This document shows, in pieces, positions 52,452 to 57,464 of a stretch of DNA of 57,464 nucleotides (the stretch's first letter is position 1; each line of letters begins with the position of its first letter). Under the pieces are notes generated by a model. That model was not told where the DNA came from. It ran no database searches and was given only the letters and a program-made list of their open reading frames with translations. Made by a program: the position numbers and the translations under genes. This stretch comes from Caulobacter sp. D5. GTDB lineage: Bacteria; Pseudomonadota; Alphaproteobacteria; Caulobacterales; Caulobacteraceae. Location: contig NZ_QHJY01000059.1 in NCBI RefSeq assembly GCF_003185805.1, positions 1-57,464 on the forward strand, read 5' to 3'.

Positions 52452-54589
52452 GCGCTAGGTCCTTCGTAACGGAAATAGACAGCGGCCAGCGGTGGCAAGG
52501 TCAGGTCCAGGGCCGGGCCGTCGGGATGGGAGAAGGCGCTCGCCCCGCCTCGGTTGCCAAGGTCGCCGCCGCCATAGACGGCCGCGTCGGTGTTGAGGAT
52601 TTCGGCCCAGCGGCCTTCCAGCGGAACGCGCACCCGCCGCATCTGCGGCTGCGGCGTCATGTTGACGGCCACGATTAAGGGCGCGCCGCCATGGAAGGAG
52701 CGGCGCTCGAAGACGAAGACGCCGTCGCGATCGTGGTTCTCGGCGATCCAGCCGAAACCGCGCGCATCCGCGTCGGTGTGATGCAGAGCGCCTTCCTGGC
52801 GATAGACACGGTTGAGATCGCCGACCAGGCGTTGCAGCCCGGCGTGCTCAGGCGTCTCGAGCAAGGCCCAATCGAGCTCGCCGTCGTGGTCCCATTCGCG
52901 CCACTGGCCGATCTCGCCGCCCATGAACAGCAGCTTCTTGCCGGGATGGGCCCACATCAGCGCCAAGAGCGCGCGTAGGTTGGCGAACTGTCGCCAGCGG
53001 TCGCCCGGCATCTTCGACAGCAGCGAGCCCTTGCCGTGGACGACCTCGTCATGGCTGAGCGGCAGGACGAAGCGCTCGGTGAAGGCGTAGGTGAGACCAA
53101 AGGCCAAGTCTCCGCCGTGCCAGCCGCGATGGACTGGATCACGGTGCATGTAGCGCAGGGTGTCGTTCATCCACCCCATGTTCCATTTGTGCGAGAAGCC
53201 AAGACCGCCCTGATCGACAGGCGTTGTCACGCCCGGCCAGGCGGTCGACTCCTCGGCGATGGTGATGGCGCTTGGGAAGTGCTCGCTGACCGCCGCATTG
53301 AGCCGACGCAGGAAGGCTATGGATTCCAGGTTCTCGCGCCCGCCATGGATATTGGGCGTCCACTCGCCGGCCTTACGGCTGTAATCGCGGTAGAGCATCG
53401 AGGCCACCGCATCGACACGCAATCCGTCGATGTGGAAGCGATCGAGCCAGTAGAGGGCCGAGGCCACCAGGAAGCTGGCGACCTCGTCTCGGCCCAGATT
53501 GTAGATCAGGGTGTTCCAGTCCGGGTGGAAGCCCTCGCGCGGATCGGCATGTTCGTAGAGGGCCGTGCCGTCGAAGCGCTCCAGCCCGTGGGCGTCGCTG
53601 GGAAAGTGGGCCGGGACCCAGTCGAAAATGACGCCCAGGCCCGCCTGATGGCAGCGATCGACGAAGCGAGCCAGTCCCTCGGGCGCGCCATAGCGTGCGG
53701 AAGGCGCGAACTGCCCGAGCGGCTGGTAGCCCCAGGAGCCGCCGAAGGGATGCTCCATGATCGGCATCAACTGAACATGGGTGAAGTCGAGGCCGGCGAC
53801 GTAGGGGATCAGATGGTCGGCCAGGGCGTCCCAGTCGTGACAGGCCTGACCGTCCCAGGGGCGTCGCCAGGATCCGGCGTGGACCTCGTAGATCGAGATC
53901 GCCGCGCCGGCGTGATGGCGCGCGGCGCGGTCGGCCATCCAACCGTCGTCTCCCCAGGCATGGTCGAGTAGGGGCGCGACGATGGAGGCGGTGGCTGGCG
54001 GGGTCTCGCTGGCGCGAGCGAGGGGGTCGGCCTTGCGGCGCACGACCCCGTCGGCGCCTTCGACATCGAACTTGTAGCGCTCGCCAGCGGCGAGGCGCGG
54101 AATGAAGATCTCCCAGACGCCCGCCTCATGGCGCAGGCGCATGGGATGGCGCTCCCCGTCCCAGCTGTTGAAGTCGCCTACCAGGCTCACCCGCCTGGCG
54201 TTGGGCGCCCAGACGCTGAACGCCACGCCCTCGACACCTTCAAGCGCGCGGGGAACCGCGCCGAGCCGATCGGCCATGCCCATGACTTCGCCCTGTGCGA
54301 TCGCCGTCAGGTCGGCTTCTGAAAGCACCGGACCAAAGCCATAGACGTCCTCGGTTTCCCAAGCGCTGTCCGGCCACAGCACGCGCAGAGCGTAATCTGC
54401 GGTCGGCTTGACCTCGCCGACGAAGAGGCCCGGCGAGGCCTCCTGAAGACGGCCAAGGCGTCGGCGGCTCTTGCGCGAGATGACTTCGACACCCGCCGCG
54501 CCGGGCTGAAACGTGCGCACGACGTCACCGTGGCGTCCAAGGTAGCCGAACGGATCGGACGCCCAGGCCACCGCACTCTCCAACCCCAC
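52448..54589 (-). CDS. glgB: 1,4-alpha-glucan branching enzyme
   Basis: This 713-aa GH13 enzyme makes alpha-1,6 branches in glycogen. Two N-terminal domains (the second with AFSVWAPNARRVSLVGDFNS) precede the barrel. Catalytic clues are DGLRVDAVASMLYRDYSRK (Asp), ITIAEESTAWPGVT (Glu) and LPLSHDEVVHGKGSLLSKMP (His-Asp). The start is GTG with GGAGA upstream. It is the first gene of the five-gene operon and is divergent from glgA. Confidence 0.97.
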   Translation of the reverse strand: MGLESAVAWASDPFGYLGRHGDVVRTFQPGAAGVEVISRKSRRRLGRLQEASPGLFVGEVKPTADYALRVLWPDSAWETEDVYGFGPVLSEADLTAIAQGEVMGMADRLGAVPRALEGVEGVAFSVWAPNARRVSLVGDFNSWDGERHPMRLRHEAGVWEIFIPRLAAGERYKFDVEGADGVVRRKADPLARASETPPATASIVAPLLDHAWGDDGWMADRAARHHAGAAISIYEVHAGSWRRPWDGQACHDWDALADHLIPYVAGLDFTHVQLMPIMEHPFGGSWGYQPLGQFAPSARYGAPEGLARFVDRCHQAGLGVIFDWVPAHFPSDAHGLERFDGTALYEHADPREGFHPDWNTLIYNLGRDEVASFLVASALYWLDRFHIDGLRVDAVASMLYRDYSRKAGEWTPNIHGGRENLESIAFLRRLNAAVSEHFPSAITIAEESTAWPGVTTPVDQGGLGFSHKWNMGWMNDTLRYMHRDPVHRGWHGGDLAFGLTYAFTERFVLPLSHDEVVHGKGSLLSKMPGDRWRQFANLRALLALMWAHPGKKLLFMGGEIGQWREWDHDGELDWALLETPEHAGLQRLVGDLNRVYRQEGALHHTDADARGFGWIAENHDRDGVFVFERRSFHGGAPLIVAVNMTPQPQMRRVRVPLEGRWAEILNTDAAVYGGGDLGNRGGASAFSHPDGPALDLTLPPLAAVYFRYEGPSA

Positions 54590-54666
54590 CCGCCATCTCC
54601 AAATTGCTGCGAGTGCACAACGATCAGGCGATCAATCTGTGCCGGGAGCCATCAAAAAATATTCCC

Positions 54667-54691
54667 GGAACCCTTGGTCTCTCCCGTTGTT
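54667..54691 (+). promoter_or_regulatory. EcfG/SigT-like promoter upstream of glgA
   Basis: GGAAC (54667-54671), 16 bases, then TGTT (54688-54691) matches the alphaproteobacterial general-stress pattern GGAAC-N16/17-CGTT in eight of nine fixed positions. It points to glgA and lies about 105 bp before its start. The remaining 200-bp divergent gap should also hold the glgB promoter, which I cannot assign. Confidence 0.42.
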
Positions 54692-54795
54692 TCCGAGGCA
54701 TCTCAAGGAGTAGCGGCGATGGCGTTCGGGGCGTGGCAGAGCTTATTGTGCAGTTGCGAGGAGGCGCATCAGGGTCCTGAATTCGGCGCCGTCCG

Positions 54796-56460
54796 ATGAG
54801 CGCCCCCAGCATCCTTTCGGTCGCTGCGGAGATTTTCCCCCTGATCAAGACCGGCGGCCTGGCCGACGTCGTCGGGGCGCTGCCACTGGCTCTGGCGCGC
54901 GAGGGCGTCAAGGTCGTGACCTTGGTTCCCGGCTATCCGGCGGTGAAAGCCGCGCTGGAAACGCCCAGCGTGGTCCATCGCTTCTCTAGCCTGATGGGCG
55001 CGCCGGCGCGGTTGCTGCGTGGGAGGGCGGGCGCTCTGGACCTCCTGGTGATCGACGCGCCTCACCTCTATGACCGACCGGGCAATCCCTATCTGCAGGC
55101 GCCGGGGGTCGAATGGCCTGACAACGGTCAGCGCTTTGCCGCCCTGGCCAAGGTCGCCGCCGAGATCGGCCTTGGTCTCCTGGCCGACTACCAGCCCGAC
55201 GTCATCCAGGCCCACGACTGGCATGCGGGCCTGACCCCGGCCTACCTCCACTATGCCCAGAAGGAGCGCCGTCTTCGGGCGCCGCCGGTCGTGCTCTCGA
55301 TCCACAATCTGGCCTTCCAGGGACTGTTCCCGGCCAGCCTGCGGACCAAGCTCGGGCTGCCGGCGGAGGCCATGGCCATCGACGGTGTCGAATACTGGGG
55401 CGACATCGGCTTCCTCAAAGCCGGCATCCAGTTCGCCGATCAGGTCACCACCGTTTCTCCAAGCTACGCGGCGGAGATCACCACCGAAGAGGGCGGCATG
55501 GGCCTGGGCGGGCTCTTGAAGGCCCGCGCCAAATCGCTGGTCGGCATCCTCAATGGCATCGACGCGGACGTCTGGAACCCCGAGACCGACACCGACATCA
55601 GCGTTCGCTACACGGCAGAGACGCTCGAACGCCGCGCCATCAACAAGCTGGCCCTTCAAGCCAAATTTGGCCTTCGTCCGGACGCCGAAGCCCCGCTCTT
55701 TGGCATTCTCAGCCGGCTGACCGACCAGAAGGGCGTCGATTTGCTGCTGGGCGCCCTGCCGGTGCTGTTTGCCGAGGGCGCCCAGCTGATTGTCTGCGGC
55801 CAGGGCGAACCGCGGTATGAGGCTGCGTTTTCGCAGGCCGCCGAGCGCTATCCCGGCGCCATGGGCCGGTTCTTGGGCTACCGGGAAGACCTCGCCCATC
55901 TCATCCAGGCCGGCGCTGACGCGATCCTGGCGCCGTCGCGTTTCGAGCCCTGCGGCCTTACCCAGCTTTGCGCCATGCGGTATGGGGCCATCCCGGTCGT
56001 CTCGCGCACCGGTGGGTTGTCAGACACCATCATTGACGCCAACACCGCCGGGATCGCCCGTTCGGCCGCCACCGGCGTGCAGTTCGCGCCGGCCACCCAG
56101 GACATGCTTGAAGACGCCATCCGCCGGACCTGCGCTCTTTACCGCGATCCGGTCAGCTGGCGGCGCGTCCAGCTCAACGCCATGGCGTCCGATAGCTCCT
56201 GGCGCGTGTCCGCCGCCGAATACGCCGCGCTTTTCGCGCGCCTTGCGGCGCGGCCGGTCCGCGCTCCAGTCCAAGATGCGACCACCACGGCGATGGTGTC
56301 GATCGCGCCGGCGAGCCCTAGCGAACCGCGCAGCTTCGCCGCTTACGAGGCCGGTGAGCCCAGCTGCCCCGGGCCAGCGCCTCGACGGGCTCCAGCTCGC
56401 CGGACATCGCCCAGGAGCAAGGCGGCGACCCCGAGCCTGCGTCGGGTTGAAGAACGATGA
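54796..56460 (+). CDS. glgA: Glycogen synthase (ADP-glucose)
   Basis: This 554-aa GT5 enzyme extends alpha-1,4-glucan from ADP-glucose. Motifs are IKTGGLADVVGALPLALARE (the Lys-x-Gly-Gly substrate loop), SIHNLAFQGLFPASL, GILNGIDADVWNPETD and the C-terminal SRFEPCGLTQLCAMRYGAIP with RTGGLSDTI. The family is usually about 480 aa; here about 60 extra residues, rich in Pro, Ser, Ala and Arg, follow the catalytic domain. glgC is not in the window. The start overlaps nothing and follows a weak ribosome binding site. Confidence 0.96.
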   Translation: MSAPSILSVAAEIFPLIKTGGLADVVGALPLALAREGVKVVTLVPGYPAVKAALETPSVVHRFSSLMGAPARLLRGRAGALDLLVIDAPHLYDRPGNPYLQAPGVEWPDNGQRFAALAKVAAEIGLGLLADYQPDVIQAHDWHAGLTPAYLHYAQKERRLRAPPVVLSIHNLAFQGLFPASLRTKLGLPAEAMAIDGVEYWGDIGFLKAGIQFADQVTTVSPSYAAEITTEEGGMGLGGLLKARAKSLVGILNGIDADVWNPETDTDISVRYTAETLERRAINKLALQAKFGLRPDAEAPLFGILSRLTDQKGVDLLLGALPVLFAEGAQLIVCGQGEPRYEAAFSQAAERYPGAMGRFLGYREDLAHLIQAGADAILAPSRFEPCGLTQLCAMRYGAIPVVSRTGGLSDTIIDANTAGIARSAATGVQFAPATQDMLEDAIRRTCALYRDPVSWRRVQLNAMASDSSWRVSAAEYAALFARLAARPVRAPVQDATTTAMVSIAPASPSEPRSFAAYEAGEPSCPGPAPRRAPARRTSPRSKAATPSLRRVEER

Positions 56461-56693
56461 TCGTCGCCGAACTGATCAAGCTGCTGCAGGAGTGCCACCC
56501 CCAGGCCGTGGTGCTGATCCCGGCCGACCCGTCCATGGGGCGGGCGTGCGAAAAGGTAGCCGACGTCGCCAGGATCGACGCCAGCCAGTTCCCCGACGGG
56601 CCAGCGGCGCAAGGCGGCGTGGTCCGGCTATCGAGCTTTCCCGTCGATCTGCTGATCAGCGGCTTCGACCTCGCCGAGCAGGCCGGCAGATAG
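56457..56693 (+). CDS. Small hypothetical protein coupled to glgA
   Basis: This 78-aa protein overlaps the glgA stop by 4 nt (ATGA), which argues that it is real and coupled. It reads MIVAELIKLLQECHPQAVVL then IPADPSMGRACEKVADVARI, with a helix-strand alternation. The family is not recognised. The coupling suggests a role near glycogen metabolism or simply a passenger. Confidence 0.68.
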   Translation: MIVAELIKLLQECHPQAVVLIPADPSMGRACEKVADVARIDASQFPDGPAAQGGVVRLSSFPVDLLISGFDLAEQAGR

Positions 56694-56740
56694 CGGGTCT
56701 TAAGGCGGACTGGAGAGACCTTGGGGGTTTTCTGCCCGGG

Positions 56741-57214
56741 TCAGGTGAAGTTGATCCACTCCGGTTCGCGAACAAAGGCGTGCCGGGGCAAGCCGGTCAT
56801 AGACCGAAGCCGCCGAAGATCCAGCAGGTTGATCGTGCGCACGCCGCGCTGGATCAGGCCGGCGCGCTCCATCGCGCCGAATTTTCGGCTGACATGGACG
56901 GGACTAAGGCCCACCAAATCCCCGACCTGGCCCTGGGTCAGCGGGAAAGGCATGGTTCCTTGATCGGCCAGACCAAGGGCGCCCAAGCGGTCGAAGAGCT
57001 CGACCAGCATGCCGGCGATGCGCACCGATCCGTCGGTCTGCCCCATCAGAGCCAGGGCTTCCATCAGCGTTACGCGCTCACGCTGGGCGCCTAGAAAATG
57101 CGCCGCCGCGATGCGCGGAAAACGCGCCAATACCCCCATCAGGTCTCCGCGTGATACCGGTCGCACTGTGATCGGGGTGCGCGGTCGCGCCGGTCGCGCC
57201 GGCTCCCGCCTCAA
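56741..57214 (-). pseudogene. Crp/Fnr-family regulator lacking its sensor domain
   Basis: The frame holds the dimer helix and winged helix-turn-helix of a Crp/Fnr protein: SRGDLMGVLARFPRIAAAHF, RIAGMLVELFDRLGALGL, PLTQGQVGDLVGLSPVHVSR and KFGAMERAGLIQRG. The cyclic-nucleotide-type domain, about 120 residues, is missing. Upstream of about 57180 the frame runs into sequence of the opposite-strand DUF3597 fragment. It is a 5'-truncated remnant rather than a short regulator. Confidence 0.75.
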
Positions 57215-57464
57215 CGGGCCAAGCGCCGTCCGCGCCAGCCGCTCCGGTCGATGTCGAGGCCGTCCTGACGTCGATGGCCGAGATCGACGGCGGCGGCGGC
57301 AACTGGCGCACCTCGATCGTCGACCTGCTCAAGCTCCTCAAGCTCGATTCCACCCTGCAGGCGTGCAAGGAGCTGGCCGACGAGCTGGGCGTCCATGCCG
57401 GCGCGCCCGGCAGCGCCGAACAGAACATCGCCCTGCACAAGGCGGTGATGAAGAAGCTGGCCGA
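57171..57464 (+). CDS. DUF3597 protein fragment, truncated at both ends
   Basis: A plus-strand frame after a TGA at 57169-57171 reads a Pro/Ala-rich linker and then VDVEAVLTSMAEIDGGGGNW followed by RTSIVDLLKLLKLDSTLQAC and KELADELGVHAGAPGSAEQN. This is the conserved DUF3597 domain. It runs off the right edge of the window. The normal N-terminal start is absent because the sequence merges with the truncated Crp/Fnr gene. Confidence 0.78.
   Translation, partial: MGVRGRAGRAGSRLNGPSAVRASRSGRCRGRPDVDGRDRRRRRQLAHLDRRPAQAPQARFHPAGVQGAGRRAGRPCRRARQRRTEHRPAQGGDEEAGR

Overview
The DNA is uniformly GC-rich, with ATGA-overlapped operons, a TonB-dependent receptor, a LOV histidine kinase and promoter-like motifs of alphaproteobacterial type (sigma-73-like, EcfG-like, sigma-32-like). 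Together these suggest an alphaproteobacterium, probably of the Caulobacteraceae; this is inference, since no rRNA or marker gene is present.

Layout. (1) 1-3349: the end of a Trb-type conjugation operon (trbL tail, trbF, trbG, trbI, DUF2274) facing an XRE regulator, i.e. one edge of an integrative and conjugative element. (2) 3350-5770: accessory DNA with two frameshifted genes and a 54-nt coding palindrome. (3) 5775-13732: a YghU-type glutathione S-transferase, then a minus-strand group of substrate-binding protein, NADP-dependent oxidoreductase, TonB receptor, flavin monooxygenase and LysR regulator that looks like uptake and oxidation of an organosulfur or organonitrogen compound. (4) 13956-23446: a specialised-metabolite locus (HD phosphohydrolase, two YdcZ transporters, uracil phosphoribosyltransferase, DUF4243 protein, pseudouridine-5'-phosphate glycosidase, 4-OT tautomerase, A-Ox-PCP-TE synthetase, phosphopantetheinyl transferase). 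Its gene set matches, function by function, the Streptomyces minimycin/indigoidine pathway, but with separate subunits and different phosphatase and exporter families. This is the most interesting system in the window. (5) 23534-26029: a decayed strip with an SDR pseudogene, small proline-rich or membrane proteins and strong palindromes. (6) 26030-32201: a secreted LamG-like protein, two class-C serine hydrolases, a methyltransferase and an AraC regulator. (7) 32780-36084: a secreted phospholipase-C-like protein, a lipoprotein, and IS and YaaC remnants. (8) 36579-43269: phosphoglucomutase, a PIG-L deacetylase, a LOV hybrid histidine kinase, and Hsp20 with small partners. (9) 44160-56693: a glycogen/trehalose block, glgB-glgX-treZ-malQ-treY with every junction overlapping by 4 nt, divergent from glgA. 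(10) 56741-57464: two 5'-truncated genes fused head to head.

How the parts work together. In the metabolite locus the synthetase should cyclise and oxidise L-glutamine, the PPTase activates its carrier domain, and PsuG could form a C-glycosidic bond to ribose-5-phosphate. The HD enzyme, UPRT and transporter pair could remove phosphate, raise UMP and export the product. In the glycogen block GlgA and GlgB build glycogen, GlgX debranches it, TreY/TreZ turn maltodextrin into trehalose and MalQ recycles short chains; phosphoglucomutase 16 kb away interconverts the glucose phosphates. An EcfG-like promoter upstream of glgA would tie this to the general stress response.
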